Source of the DNA: Paguma larvata
Lineage: Eukaryota > Chordata > Mammalia > Carnivora > Viverridae
Assembly: GCA_030068075.1 (NCBI GenBank)
Contig: CM057833.1
Coordinates: 50,593,087 to 50,657,086 of the forward strand
Length of the DNA: 64,000 nucleotides
Direction: 5' to 3'
Position numbers and translations under genes: made by a program. Of this stretch, positions 10,425 through 22,182 are shown one piece after another. Below the pieces are notes generated by a model that was not told where the DNA came from, ran no database searches, and saw only the letters and a program-made list of their open reading frames with translations. Each line of letters starts with the position of its first letter. Position 1 is the stretch's first letter.

Positions 10425-10615
10425 TGTGAAAGGGCTTTGGTATCAGGAGGTCTTGGTGGTAAACTGGGGTCCCTGCTTTCCTGTCGGCAAATCACTTTAC
10501 CTCTCTGAGACTCGCTTTCCTCACCTGTGAAATGGGAGGCTTAATGGTGCTTACCTTGACCAGACTTGGGGAGGTGCCGTGGGAAGTGCTTGTACAGCAC
10601 CTGCGTCATGTTGCG
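10425..10615 (+). repeat. MIR
   Basis: 'ggcaaatcactttacctctc', 'tgagactcgctttcctcacc', 'tgtgaaatgggaggctta' and 'acagcacctgcg' follow MIR in order. Confidence 0.75.
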
Positions 10616-11673
10616 TGTGTGCAGCCTACACCAGTGAGTTAAATGGACACCAGCGGGAGGGCACTTCCTCCTTTGAGCTTTTCCCAGGAGGTGATGGGGC
10701 AAAATTGCTGAGCTTCAGCACCTTGTTGGCCTTTGTTTTAGGATATAATCATCTCTGGGGCCGGCCTTCCTGGCACTAGGAACTTTTAGGTTCCAATTAC
10801 AGTACTATTTGTCAAGGACATGACTTTCTTACACTCTGTGAAGATTGAACACCCTAAGGCGAAAACACATCCTGCTGCCTGAAGTCCTACATTTCCTCGA
10901 AGGGCTCCTATCTGTTCTTTGTGGGAAATCGACCCCATTTCCTGGTGGGTGTAAGCGTACATCGGAGCGGTCTATTCTACTTTTGCTTCATAAGAGAGAA
11001 TATGTCCTCATCTCTTGGGTATCATTCTGACTTGAGTATTTAATAGTTGTTCCATAATTTTCATCCTCCCTGCGAAGTATTGGTTGTTTTTCTTCTCCCC
11101 ACTTGAACTTTCGGTGTGAGGAAAGTTAGCCCTTCCTTCGGAGGGCGTGCCTTAAGAAAGCAGTGCTTAACTTAGTGGTGGCTGTTTACCTCCTCCCTTC
11201 AGAGAATTGTGTGTTGTATAGGGACTTCCAGCCCCCAAATGTTGCCCGTTGGAGAGTAGTTCTGTAGACTGCTGACAACAAGAAGCGACATTTTTTGATG
11301 ATCTGATCTTACTCTACTGCTGAGTTACCCTCTTCCTCTTTGTGCGACTCACATCTGGTGCCCCCAAACTAAAGCAGAGAGTGCTTTGCCTGGGGCAGAT
11401 AGTCTTCAGAGTCTGGACCTGCTGTGGGGGCCTCTCAGAGGATACTTGATAAAGAGAATTTCTCTTGCCCACTCTGCAAGGGAGGAACTGAGCTGAGCAT
11501 GCCCAGTTTGTCCTACCCAGTTCATCAGTGAGTCACTGTATTGTGCTGTGCAAGCTCCTGCAAGAAGTAGCTGGTAAAGGAGCAGTAAGAGTCCAGCGTT
11601 TAACACTAATTTCTTTCCCTCCCCGAGACATAGTACTAGGTGTGGGGAGGAAAGCATTACACTGGCTTACAAC
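10616..11673. other. Unique sequence
   Basis: No gene, RNA gene or named repeat is recognised in this kilobase. Open frames stay under 85 codons and differ between strands without any splice-site support. Confidence 0.45.
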
Positions 11674-11865
11674 TTTTTTTTTTTTTTTTTTTTGAGAGAG
11701 AGAACGGGAGTTGGGTAGGGGCAGAGAGGGAGAGGGAGGCAGAGGACCCAAAGGGGGCTCCGAGCTGTCAGCACAGAGCCCGATGTAGAACTCGAACTCA
11801 AAAACCATGAGATCATGACCTGAGCCAAAGTTGGACGCTCAAGGAATGAGTCACCCAGGTGCCCC
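11674..11865 (-). mobile_element. SINEC, minus strand
   Basis: A run of about 20 T is followed directly by a GA-rich tract, then 'gagctgtcagcacagagccc', 'gagatcatgacctgagcc' and the reverse head 'gagtcacccaggtgcccc'. The target duplication is not clear. Confidence 0.93.
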
Positions 11866-12614
11866 CAGCTTGATGTTCTTAAAGGAGTAATTGCCAGATT
11901 TCATGATTGTGTTGGGGTTAAAACTGTATACATAGATGAGATGGTCAAAATAAATAACCCTCCCACATCTTTGCCTCGGGACTCAGGTTTCGCAAGTTTC
12001 TCAACCAACCCGCGATACTGGTGAAAGTGGCTTCTCCCAGACTGAGAATCAAATCAACATGACAGTTGGTCTGTCTGCTCAGTGTCGATGTAGCGAAGAA
12101 AAGAAGGGATCCGAGAGGCAAAGCCCCTTCACCTGTCAAGTGATGTGTCCTGTGTAAACTATCAAGCAGTCATTGGCAATTCCATCTGGTTAAATATTTA
12201 TTTAGCCACTAAAGTGGATGCAGAAGAAATATATGGCAGTATCCTCTCCTGTAGGAAGTTTGTTGTTTTTGTTAGGGAGGCAAGACTGATACCCCTGAAT
12301 GAAATGACAATAACACTGAATCACAGCTCACTGTTCTGACCTTTGTTTAGGGTTCATTTTCTGTCTCGTAGCTTCTAGAATCCCTGTACTCTGGCACCTG
12401 CCCCACCTCCCTGGCACAGCAGGGTCACGCTCGTCCCTCTCTCCCTCTCTCCTTGCTGAAATCTTCTTCTTCAACCCCAGTACTCCGCATTCAAGAATTC
12501 ACTTTCTGCCGTTCGTTCCCCCGTGCCCCCACGTTCAGCCAGTATTTGCAGATAGACCACCTAAGTCATGCTCACTTATTCTCATTAGCCCCAGATTTTA
12601 ATCTTTGTAGTAAT
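11866..12614. other. Unique sequence, possible conserved block
   Basis: No gene or repeat is recognised. The part at about 12150-12340 is free of repeats and contains AT-rich homeobox-like motifs, so it is a candidate conserved element, but sequence alone cannot show this. Confidence 0.35.
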
Positions 12615-12630
12615 AGTCATCGTCATTTAT

Positions 12631-12842
12631 GTTTTAAATTTCTTTTTTAAATGTATATTTATTTATTTTGAGAGGAGAGACAGCAGGGGAAGGGCGGAGA
12701 GAGAGGGAGAGAGAATCCCAAGCAGGCTCTGCACTGTGAGCACAGAGCCTGACTCAGGGCTCGAACTCATAAACTGTGAGATCATGACCTGAGCCAAAAT
12801 TGAGAGTCAGACGCTTAACCAGCTGAGCCACCTAGGCACCCC
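12631..12842 (-). mobile_element. SINEC, minus strand, inserted in a MIR
   Basis: The reverse head ends 'gagccacctaggcacccc' and the tail side carries AAATTTCTTTTTTAAATG-like AT sequence. The target duplication is agtcatcgtcatttat (12615-12630) and agtcaccatcacttat (12843-12858), 13 of 16 matching. Confidence 0.95.
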
Positions 12843-12849
12843 AGTCACC

Positions 12850-12931
12850 ATCACTTATTGAACATCTACTATGGGGCATACGTCCTGTGAGACATTTTGT
12901 ATTTTATAGCAGAATTGTTGCCCCCCCCCCC
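12850..12931 (-). repeat. MIR 3'-end fragment ending in a C11 run
   Basis: 'atcacttattgaacatctac' then 'tatggggcatacg' and 'tgagacattttgtattttat' follow reverse MIR. The C-run occupies 12921-12931. The preceding SINE appears to have landed in the same MIR. Confidence 0.5.
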
Positions 12932-13509
12932 TCACTTCCTCCTTTTGTTCCTTTATCCATTGGGAAAAGAAACTACTTTTGCCTGTACTCCAACCTTATT
13001 ATGGGGAGAGTGCCAATCATAACCCCTGACCCCTAGCCTCCCTATGATGGGCTAATCATAGTTTATCCCTGGGATTTAGGGGTGCTCCTCTGGGGCAGAG
13101 AAGATAGGAGACGCCCTCGGCCATGTCTCTGCCCTGGAAAAAAGCTGGCCTGAGGGGGACAATGACTGATATCCAAGGCAGGCGTTGCTGAGAGACCTGG
13201 CAGTGGTCTAGTCTGTTCTCCATGTCTCTTGAGATTTTCCGCTCAGAGCCCACGGACTCTGCTTTGGATGAAGTTACTGTGTCCTGACCCCGCACACAAG
13301 TTACCTCACTAATTCTTACAACAGAATGAAATGGGGTCATTATTCCTTTTAACCTAAAGGAAGCAGTTTTAGTGCTTTTTCTCGTGAGAAAATCTATGTC
13401 CATGAAAAACACAATCATAAATGTAGTTTGAAACAAAATCACCCACAATCGTACCATTCAGAGACAATCTGAATAGTGTTTTCTGTACGTGTGTATTTAT
13501 AAAAGGGAG
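12932..13509. other. Mostly unique, possible old L1 piece
   Basis: A 133-codon open frame runs on the minus strand through 13056-13457 but matches nothing known to me. The stretch at 13365-13490 ('aatcacccacaatcgtacca', 'cagagacaatctgaatag') resembles an old L1 fragment that is common in mammals. Confidence 0.4.
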
Positions 13510-13610
13510 TCACACTTTTACTCCCAGGAGAAAACTGAGGCTCGGAGATGCTAACTAACTTCTCCAAGGTCCCATAACCAGCTGCTCTCCATTCCGTCTG
13601 GTTTTTTGTG
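13510..13610 (-). repeat. MIR fragment
   Basis: 'gagaaaactgaggctcggag', 'ctaactaacttctccaaggt' and 'cccataaccagctg' follow the central part of reverse MIR. Confidence 0.6.
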
Positions 13611-13705
13611 AGCAGGGACCAGTTCTCATGTCAGTCCACTACTGCCAGGGCCCGCATGTTTCACTCAGTAGGAAATCACCAAATCTGTGTTGAGCGAATG
13701 CCCAG
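13600..13705 (+). repeat. L2 3'-end fragment
   Basis: 'tttgtgagcagggaccagtt', then 'ctcagtaggaaatcaccaaa' and 'tgttgagcgaatg' follow the L2 3' end (gagggcagggacc...gtaggtgctcaataaa...gttgaatgaatg). Confidence 0.55.
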
Positions 13706-15404
13706 TTCAGTGCGATTGAGTGCCGCAGGACGGTGCATACAGTTAAGCTTTGTAGATCAGAGAGAGAGGTGTGTGTTGTTCAGAGGATTTCCTGAAGGAG
13801 GTGGAGATGGTGAGCCAATAGTAATCTGTTTCTCTCCACTATGCGGCGTCCCGTGTGGCCAAAGCCAGAGAGCAGGGACACCTGAGTGCCTCCTGCTGTC
13901 AGCCCTGGATGCTGCCTGAAACTTAAGGACGACGTTGGAGTTTTTCTGAAAACACAAAAGGGATCAAAGTGGAAAGGTGTCCCGTGGACATGGCGAAGAG
14001 GGTGGGAGGAAGAGATACAGGATATCCAGAAGGAAATTCACAGCTGTTGGGTCAATAGGAAATCGAGTCCTCAAGACATGAGGGAGGGCGGGAGAGGGTG
14101 GAGGCACAACCAAAAATATTCTCAAGGATAACTCTGGCAAGACTGTCAGGCAGGCCTTGTCCGTCTGTCTCCTGCCTCTCTCGGGTCGCATCTGGCACTT
14201 GGTGGTACGCGGTGGCTTTTCCACCGACTGTCCCCTCCCACAAAACCATCTTTCCTCAACCTATCAGCTACCCGTCCTGCTCCGGCTTCACTTTCCTGTC
14301 CCTGACTGGCCAGACTCAGTTGGGTTTCCACTTTCCTGCTCTGATAGCACCTTATATTTTAAAATATTCTTCATGATAGGGTGTAACTCAACATTTGTTT
14401 GTGCAACCATTTTTTCCTATCACTGGATTGGATACCCCTTAGACTAGAGTTTGAGTTTGGATCACAGCCGGTACGATGCCTGGTGGCCCATTGAACCAAC
14501 TCTGCTGACTTTTACTAAGCTTTGTACTTACTTCCTAGAGTCTGGGATACTTCCAGCTTGCTCGGCTATTCCTATCTGGCAATTTAAAAATGCATCTTTG
14601 AACAACTGAGAATCTCAAGGCTATCTCTTCCAAAAGATGAGGAATTCAACCCCGTAAAAAGCCAATCTGGACTCAATTAAACCTGCTGTGGGCTCTGTTT
14701 GCAGGGGAGCAGTGGGCAGCTTGAGAGCTGGGCTGTTTTCCCAAGATGAAAAATCTGTGATAACTCTGAGTTCTGCTGCTAAAAATTAGGGTCACTCTGC
14801 CCTTAATTGGCAACAAATTAAAATTCTCCCTTAGAGTCCTCCTCTCTCTCTTCTTTCATGTGTAGCATGTTTGAGAGGTGTGGAAAATATTGGCCCCCTG
14901 CCCCAGGGGAGGGGGCACCGTGGCTGAGCCTGAAGGCAGGTTTGGGCTGTGAGGGCCGCTGACGATAGGGGGTGGTGAGTAATTCTTCCCTGCCCTGACA
15001 ACCCTTCTCCTCCCTCCTTTGGTCCTTCTAGAAGCTCTTCCCTCCCCTTTCTTTCTTCAGGAATTTTGAAAGGTCTCATTACTAGGGAAATATCCCCTGG
15101 GGAGCTCTTACTCTCTCTTCTTTCGCTTAATAAGCAGAGGGGAAAAATTCTCTAAGTTTTGAACTTGCAAGCAGTCAGGATACAAATTCGACCAGAAAGA
15201 CCTGCATGTCTTTGCACTTCCTACAGGACCTCTTTTGAAATCCCTAGAACCTTCTGCTTCAGGCTGGGCTACCTTTCCTTCATGCAGGAGGGAGAAAAGG
15301 GAGCTTAACAAAGCTTTGGTTCAGTTCCTTGGCCATGAGGCAGTGGTCAGGGAGAAGAAAGGCCTGGGTTGTGCCGGTTCTCGTCATCCGGGTGTTACTC
15401 AAGA
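13706..15404. other. Unique sequence
   Basis: No gene is recognised. Open frames of up to about 100 codons occur on both strands over the same bases, which argues against coding. The phrase at 14435-14500 resembles an L2 3' end. The part at 14690-14830 is repeat-free and has TAATTG and AATTAAAA motifs that could mark a conserved element. Confidence 0.4.
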
Positions 15405-15640
15405 GGGCGGTTGGTCAGCACGTGCGCTGAGGCCCCCCTGGGTGCCAGGCGCTGGGCTGGAGCTGCAGGCACTTTGAGGCAGGCCTTGTGGGGAGCAGGA
15501 CTGCTGAGCGGTGAGGACATGGGCTCGCTTCTGAAAGTGTGGAGGAGGGGCCAGCAAATCAGGGCTGGGGGTGGGCCCGACCAGGAGGGGATCAGGAAAG
15601 GTGTCTGAGGGAGGCTTCGCTGAAAACAGGAGTCTGTGAG
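15405..15640 (-). repeat. L2 fragment
   Basis: 'gggtgccaggcgctgggctg', 'aggcaggccttgtggggagc', 'ggaaaggtgtctgagggagg' and 'cgctgaaaacaggagtctg' follow reverse L2 with strong divergence. Confidence 0.45.
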
Positions 15641-16144
15641 GCACTAAAACCATAACCCAAAGTGCATTTTTTATACCATTGATAATAATGGAGGAGTTTA
15701 TTTTGACAAATGAGTTCATAAAAATCTGCCGTCTGTGATGTTTGGTGCCCATCTAAGTGACAGAAAGTGTTTCCTAGGCCCCTCTCTGTAAACCAGCCCT
15801 TCTCAGGAACCTCGGCTGCTGGGGGCGGAGTGGGGGGTGGGCACAGCAACTCAGAGGGAGACCGAGACCCTTCTGTCTGAGTGCCGGAGGTTAGGGTAGG
15901 GTTCAGAACCCAAGCCGGCCCTCTGCCTTTCCAGGAAATTGCTCTGCTCTGAGTTCTGGGGTCTCAGCTTCTTCATCTCTGTGCAGGGATTATAACTCCT
16001 TCCCTGAAGATTATGGAAGATTAAGGGAGATGAAGGATGTAAAAACACCTTTGTAAACTTTAAAGTCTTATCTGAGATCGAAGGGTCAGAGAGCAAGCAA
16101 GAGTTGGTCTCCGTTTCTTGGTGAACGGACCCAGGAGGCTCCTT

Positions 16145-16490
16145 TATTCACTCGGCAAATATGTAGGTGGCCAGCTGGCATTGTTTTAGATGCTGGGGGT
16201 GAAGGAGTAAACAAAACCAGGGCCCCCCTCCTGGAGAAATGTGTGCTCGATCAGGTGATAGTAAGTGCTGAGGAAGAGGAAGTGGGGTGCAAGACCTTGT
16301 GACATGGCGAGCGATGGGGCGGGGTGGGGGGCCATTGTGTGGGGTGGCAGGGATAAGGATAAGGTGACTGCTGAGCGGAGACCTGCACGAAGTACAGGAA
16401 CGAGCACTGTGGCTCTGAGGGTGGTGTGGGGGAGTCCTCCAGGAGGGCCGGCGAGGACAAAAGCCTTGAAGCGGGAGTGCGTTCTCAGTT
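16145..16490 (-). repeat. L2
   Basis: 'tattcactcggcaaatatgt', 'ttttagatgctgggggtgaa', 'aaacaaaaccagggccccc', 'gataaggtgactgctgagcg', and 'aggagggccggcgaggacaa' with 'agccttgaagcgggag' follow reverse L2 in order. Confidence 0.6.
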
Positions 16491-16519
16491 AGCAACACAG
16501 CAGCCATGAGGCGTTCCCA

Positions 16520-16690
16520 CTAGTGATGTTTGCAGAGTGCTTTCTCCTGTGACGGGGGGTAGTCGAGCCTCATCTCCCGACAGCCCTGCCAGGGAGGCTG
16601 TGTTGTTATCATCCCTATTTCCTAGGTAACGAAATTAAGACACACCAGCAACCAGCTAAGCATTTAGCCTACTGGGGAAGAGGCAGTAAC
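16520..16690 (-). repeat. MIR
   Basis: 'ttgcagagtgctttctcctg', 'cctcatctcccgacagccct', 'tgttatcatccctatttcct' and 'aacgaaattaagacacacca' follow reverse MIR. Confidence 0.62.
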
Positions 16691-16729
16691 TGTCGTTTAC
16701 ACAAGGGTGTGTTGGAGGCGGCCCCGCAC

Positions 16730-16925
16730 AGAGGAAAGAGTGCATGGTTTAGAGAGAAAAATACCGAGGGTTGGGCCGTGCGTCTGGTGTGTAACTTCCC
16801 TGGGCCTCTGCTTCCTAATTTGTAAAATGGGCTAATAAAATCTCAGAGGATTGTGACATATATTTAGTGAGAAATTAGGTGAAAGGATGTTGCCAACTGC
16901 ATAGCACCGTGAAAAATGTTACTTT
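16730..16925 (+). repeat. MIR
   Basis: 'gaaagagtgcatggtttaga', 'aacttccctgggcctctgct', 'tcctaatttgtaaaatgggc' and 'gcatagcaccgtgaaaaat' follow MIR over nearly its whole length. Confidence 0.75.
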
Positions 16926-17007
16926 ACCCCTACTACTACACTATACTACTGCTACTGCTGCTGCTGCTACTATTATACCCCCCCCACCACCACTACTACT
17001 ACACCAG
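16926..17007. repeat. (CTA)n/(CTG)n/(CAC)n triplet tract
   Basis: A compound trinucleotide tract of CTA, CTG and CAC units with a short C-run in the middle. It lies just 3' of a MIR and may have grown from the MIR end. Confidence 0.85.
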
Positions 17008-17634
17008 TTCTCCTTCCTAGCCTCTTGAAAAGAGATTGAGAGGGAAATGGAAGTTTGTAACTTCTATAATTTCTTTTGTTTTTTCCCTGAAATTTTATTT
17101 TATGTTAGTGTCTCTGAGGGTGATGGACAGTATCCAGTTGAATCGGAAAGTATCTTTCTGCAAGATTCAAGAACTCTGAGGTACAGTTGGTGGCGAGGCT
17201 GCTCATGTTTCTGAAGAAATCACTTAAGGTGCTGGAACTCCCAGTCCATTCTCTTCCCTAAGACCAGGCTCTTTATGATCCCCAGACCTAGAATGTTATT
17301 TATGGTAGCTTTCTCTAATTTTGCCTTGTGCAGATTGTAATTGCTCAATAACTTTTAAGTAAGTGCCCTAAATAATTGGACCCTTTCGAATTATTCTCTT
17401 AAGTTGTTCTCTGGTTTTGGCCCAGCGTCCCGTGGGATGAATGGCTAAATCATGGGGATTTGGAGAGATGGGTATTGTTATTTGGGACTATAGAATGGGA
17501 AAACTGAGGCGACAGGACTTATCTCAAACGGGAGAATTGATGGTGAGCGTTGGTACCTGTCGTCATTTCTGCTGAGGAATGCTTTGCTTCCACCACCATC
17601 GTGGTGGGTCAGTAAAGCCATTCGAAAGTTTGTC
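17008..17634. other. Unique sequence
   Basis: No gene or clear repeat is recognised. A stretch near 17460-17540 ('tattgttatttgggactata', 'gaatgggaaaactgaggcga') resembles the middle of a decayed reverse MIR. Confidence 0.4.
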
Positions 17635-17715
17635 AGTTGATTGAGCAGCTACTCTGTGCCAGCCAGGTACAGTGCTAGGTGCTGGGAACGCAGCGGTGTT
17701 TTCTTTTGGGAGGGC
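17635..17715 (-). repeat. L2 3'-end fragment
   Basis: 'attgagcagctactctgtgc', 'cagtgctaggtgctgggaac' and 'gcagcggtgttttcttt' follow the reverse of the L2 3' end. Confidence 0.55.
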
Positions 17716-18224
17716 CCTTAGGAGATGCTCTGGACATACTTAATTTGAGTGCTTGCTGCCACCTTTCCCAGCAGCTCCAGAAAATGCAGCAATAGTAGCT
17801 GCTTCGTCGTCACTTGCTGACAACTGGGGAACATGCACCCATCTAGCTGGCATGTCATCTCGTGCCTGTGATCGACCTGAGTCAGGCAGTCTGCGTTTTG
17901 TTTCCCCAGCGCCTCTGGCTTCCTGCGATAAGCTCCATGTTGGCTGCGATGCCGCTCTCCCCTGGGGTTGGGATAACAGCCTCCTGGGGACCCGGCTAAT
18001 CTCAGGAGAGGCGGAGCCCCCAGGGAAAGAATCCTGTCTCTCCTTGTGTGCACCCAGGATTAGGCGGAGCTGCCGCTAATGCACTGAATTAGGTAAGGGC
18101 CAGGGGTGACTGCTGGGAACTGGAAGCTTGGGGGTGATCCTCCAGTCTGCCTGCAGGGAAGACCTTCCTCACTGTTACCTTTTCTTGTGGCTCAAGGGGC
18201 CCCCCGAGAAAGCGAAATTAGATG
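17716..18224. other. Unique GC-rich segment with long open frames on both strands
   Basis: Open frames of 111 codons (minus, 17718-18053) and 108 codons (plus, 17753-18079) overlap almost fully, so at most one could be real, and neither matches a family I know. No repeat is seen. It is a candidate non-coding conserved block. Confidence 0.35.
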
Positions 18225-18430
18225 AAAATCAAAATACTGGCTCTGGGAGTCAGCTAAACCTATGCGTCTATCTGTGACCTTGGGCAGACCTCAAAAGCCC
18301 AGTTTCCCTATCTGGAAAACTTGGGGTTACCAATCATGCCTACCTCATTACCTTTTGGTGAGGCTGAACTGTCCTAATACGTCTGAAGCCTTGGCACACA
18401 CTGAGTGCACGCAGTAAGCGCGAGCTAAGA
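18225..18430 (+). repeat. MIR
   Basis: 'actggctctgggagtcagct', 'ctgtgaccttgggcagacct', 'cagtttccctatctggaaaa', 'cctacctcattaccttttgg' and 'acgcagtaagcgcga' follow full-length MIR. Confidence 0.78.
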
Positions 18431-18759
18431 GGACCGTTTTACAGGTGGGCAGCCCGAGGCCCACACTGGCGTTGATGAGAATTAACCACCTAGACTCCCT
18501 CAGTGCCGGAGTCTGGAGTAGAGTGATGGAGCCTCCAGTGAACCAACTTCCTTCTCTCAAGGTGGTAACGCTCTGTGCCCTGCTGCCTGGCCTGGAGACA
18601 GAGGAGAGGAAGGACTGAGATAGTTCAGCAACCGAGGCCAGAGGCCGGAGTGTCCCTCCCAACTAGACCATTAACTGGGCCACCACATCTCTTGAAGTAG
18701 GTCCTGAATTTCCTCATCTGCAGAATGAGGTGGCTTGACTGCCCCTCCGACCCTAAATG

Positions 18760-20194
18760 TTTTTAAAGACGCCTACCGGAGGAAGCAGAGGGCTAGAGGG
18801 AGAAGTGCAGGGAACATGTTAATAGTGCATAATAATAAAAACAGCGAGAATTTGGTAAGTCCTGATGTACGAGGGACTGTATTGGAGACCAGGATATACT
18901 GGGCCAGAACATTCTCCCTGTTTTCTAGGGATAACGTTCCTTCCCCCCGGACTCATGGAACTGGGGGGAAGGCAGCGGACATAGGGAGAGACAAATAACC
19001 AGAAGAATTAGAGTTTCTTGTGACATTTGCCATAAGAGAAATGTTAGCAGTGAGTCGCGGCTCCCAGACGTGGCTGTCCTTCGGTGTTGTGTGGCTGCCC
19101 GCGCGCGCAGGACCATCCGCACACATGGCGTGGTTCTGAAAGGTGTACTGTGAAAAGGAGCTGGAGCCCCGTGTGCTGGGGAAGAGGCGTCTGTGGTCGA
19201 AAGGGCAGGACCGAGAAGATCGGAGCTGGGGGGGTTTGCAGCCAGGCCGCCAGGCCAGAGCTCCAGGGGGCTGATGGATTACATTCCTCCAGTTAGAAAC
19301 CATCAGAGGCCCCGCGGAGCAGGGCTCTTGTGGGTTCGGAGCTTTGCCGATGTTTCCTCCCACCCCAGGGGAAGAAATTAGTTTCTGATTTAAGTGTTAC
19401 CTTTCTGTCCTCTTGCTTTCCTCAGTGTGGCAACATCCACACCCAAATAATTTGCACTGAACTTGTTAATTTTAGAATAAGAATTGGAAACAGCGGAAAC
19501 ACTGCCAGCTTTCTTCTCTGTGAGGTTGTGTTTTCTGACCTTCTAAAGAAAGTTCTGGAGGCGGTGGAAGGGACACTGGGGGACCCAGCATGGACCGACT
19601 GTGTACTTGGGTCTAAGCGAAGTAATGCCATGCAACAAGCTTTCTCGAGCTCTTAAGATCGTTAAAATACAGTTCAAAGCCACAGAAGCCTGTGGGATTG
19701 ATTTCTGCAAGGTGGGAGGCTGAGGGAGGCTTTGAAGCCGTCCCGTCTGAGCACTTAGACCGCTGAGGGCAACTCGTCAAGCACTTCACGTGCCTTCAAT
19801 GGCCTAGCGCAAAGTGTATTTGGGAACATAAAATCTCCTGCTGATACCGGAATAAAAAAACCCTTATCTCCTCCCTAAATATTGATTTAGAATAATGGTT
19901 TGTTTTGAACTTTCTCTCAATAAGTTGATTTTCAACCTAGAAAAATACGGCTAGGGAAAACTTTAGACAGTATGGAGTGAACAGACAGTTTTGGAGCCAT
20001 GGGGCAGCGGATCAGAAGGGTGTCCTTAGAGACATGAAAAAGGAAGGAAAAGGGTGAAGGCATTCCTCGAACCAGAAGACTCCCCTTCCTCCGGATTGCA
20101 TAATCCATCAGCAGGTTTTATTTTAAGTATATTTTGTTTGCAAGACCCTGTGCTGGAAACTGAGGAAGAGTATGATTTCGTCCCTGTCCTCTGG
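18760..20194. other. Unique sequence
   Basis: No gene is recognised. Open frames of 136 codons (minus, 18953-19363) and 108 codons (plus, 19330-19656) lack known motifs and splice support. A weak MIR-like stretch precedes it at about 18690-18740 ('tcctgaatttcctcatctgc'). Confidence 0.4.

Positions 20195-20232
<38 letters not shown>
20195..20232. repeat. (GT)n microsatellite
   Basis: About 18 GT units with one GC interruption near the left end. Length this great usually makes such a tract polymorphic. Confidence 0.95.
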
Positions 20233-20234
<2 letters not shown>

Positions 20235-20304
20235 TGCCTTCGATGGGAAAAGAAAAGGAGATGTTTTTCAGAAGCTTTTTTCCTTTCCAAGAGAAAAGAT
20301 GACA

Positions 20305-20440
20305 TCAGGGCATAGCAGAAAGAGCTGTGAACTAAAAATCAACAAACTTGAATTCATCTCCCAGCCCTGCCTCTAACTAGCTGTGTGACACAGACAAGAC
20401 TTGCCTTCTCTGATCTTCAAATTCTCTTATATGAAGCAAT
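20305..20440 (+). repeat. MIR 5' part
   Basis: 'gcatagcagaaagagctgtg', 'ttgaattcatctcccagccc', 'ctctaactagctgtgtgaca' and 'tgccttctctgatcttcaaa' follow MIR in order. Confidence 0.75.
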
Positions 20441-20455
20441 GGGGCCGATCCCGCT

Positions 20456-20605
20456 CTGTGGACCAGCAGCATAAACACCTCCTGAGCTCTTGTAAGCAAT
20501 GCAGAGTCTAAGGCTGTTCTCCAGACCTATTGGATTAGAATCTGCATTTTAACAACATCCTCAGGTGATTTGTATGCGAATTAAAGTTGAATAAGCATTG
20601 TTTTA
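20456..20605 (+). repeat. MER5A-like hAT DNA transposon fossil
   Basis: 'tgtggaccagcagcataaac', 'cctcctgagctcttgtaagc', 'ctccagacctattggattag', 'aatctgcattttaacaacat' and 'cctcaggtgatttgtatgcg' follow MER5A, a non-autonomous hAT-Charlie element. A second copy lies at 25783. Confidence 0.72.
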
Positions 20606-21049
20606 AAGAAGGATTTCAGTTCTAATATTCAAATGTTTTGTGCTTTTTTCCTAATATATTGTAAAATTCCGTTATGAAGAATTTATCTAAGATTGGGTGG
20701 GGCATTCTTACCCTTCGAATGTTTGTACTCTGAGATAAAAGGTTTAAAGGCAGAATCATGCACAAATAGTTATGAACTCAGTTCCAAAGGCAATGTATAG
20801 ACATAGCTCTCCTTTTAGCCTTGCATTTTAGGTCTGGGCAATATGTTAAGGACAGCTGTGAGAGAGAAGAGGAGGAGGTGGGAAGTCTAGGTGATTGTCA
20901 AGGTGGAGACGGTCATGGACTGGGACCTTCTGAGCTGGCGGGCAGCACTGAGCAGTGGGTCCCCAGCTCGGGTCCTCGGAATCAACACAAGGGTTTTGAG
21001 GGTTGAATAGCTTTAGTGATTATAAAATCATGTTTTATAATTTTCTTTT

Positions 21050-21244
21050 CTTTTTTTTTTTTTAAGTTTGTTTTTGAGAGAGAGCACAAGCGGGGGGTGG
21101 GTACAGAGAGAGGAGGACAGAGGATCTGAAGCGGGCTCTGCACTGACAGCAGCCTAGCCCAATGTGGGACTCGAGCCCATGAACCACGAGATCATGACCT
21201 GAGCCGAAGTCAGATGCTCAACTGCTGAGCCACTCATGGGTCCC
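21050..21244 (-). mobile_element. SINEC, minus strand, diverged head
   Basis: A T-run, a GA-rich tract, 'ggctctgcactgacagcagc', 'gagatcatgacctgagccga' and a decayed reverse head 'gagccactcatgggtccc' are present. A target duplication is not clear, consistent with an older copy. Confidence 0.9.
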
Positions 21245-21454
21245 TATATTTTTCAAATATATATGAATGCTGCTTTGATGGATTGAATAAAAATTCAAAG
21301 TGATTTTTTGATACTCTATTTTCCTGGTTAATTGACATTAAATGTTAAACCTTTTAGATGGGGGGAGGTCTCTAACATTTTTATGATAAAAGGCATCTCC
21401 TTACTTGAAACCATTGGGAGCCATTGGGATAGAGGATGGTAATTAATAATAATA

Positions 21455-21700
21455 CTAATGTCAATAACTAACAAATATTGAGAACTTTCTAATATTTACC
21501 AGGCACCATGCCTTATGGGGAAGGACCTTAGGTGTCTGCTAACCGATTTATAGTTATGGAAACGGAGGCTCATAGCAGTGAAGCAACTTGCTCTGAGTCA
21601 CACCTCAAAGGAGTGGTTGGTGGATCCAGGGCTAGAAGCCAGGTGTCCTGGCTGTCGGCCGGTTCTCTATCTGCTGTGCCAGACTTTGCAGTTTGTCCAT
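21455..21700 (-). repeat. MIR
   Basis: 'aacaaatattgagaactttc', 'ttaccaggcaccatgcctta', 'tggaaacggaggctcatagc' and 'gaagcaacttgctctgagtc' follow reverse MIR, ending near 'ctatctgctgtgcc'. Confidence 0.75.
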
Positions 21701-22166
21701 CCGTGCCCCAGGGGAGCATATAAGGGATCATTGTTAGTTTTCCTGGGTCCCTCCTGTGGGAATCACAGACTGCCAGAGTTGGGACGCCCTCGTGGGCATC
21801 TGGCATCTGGGCCAATCCTTGCATTTACGGGTGAGCACACCTGGCCCTGCCAGGGAAACAGACTTATCTAAGGTCAAACAATTAGTTGGGTCTGTTTGCT
21901 TGTTTTGGTCTTCCCCTACCTGAAATTCAGCTCTTTATAGATACGTATTTTCACAAGAGGAGTGGCTGAGTGAAGCAAGTCCTCTTGTGAAAGCAAACGA
22001 ACATGGTTTCTCATAATCTCAGGATTCGTAAAGATTTATAGGTCTTTTAAAAGGATTTAGCATAGGCACTAATAGTTATAAGCTGTCAAATTATTACTAT
22101 AATATTTTTTGTTTCTTATTCTTATTGTCATTTTTTTAACCAGGGTTTGCATATTAAATTTAAGAA
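21701..22166. other. Unique sequence
   Basis: No gene or named repeat is recognised. It becomes AT-rich towards the nested SINE cluster. Confidence 0.4.
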
Positions 22167-22182
22167 CAGTTTTGTGTTTTTA

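Noticed and set aside
13056..13457. 133-codon open frame on the minus strand
   Set aside because: No recognisable domain, no splice or promoter context, and part overlaps old repeat sequence.
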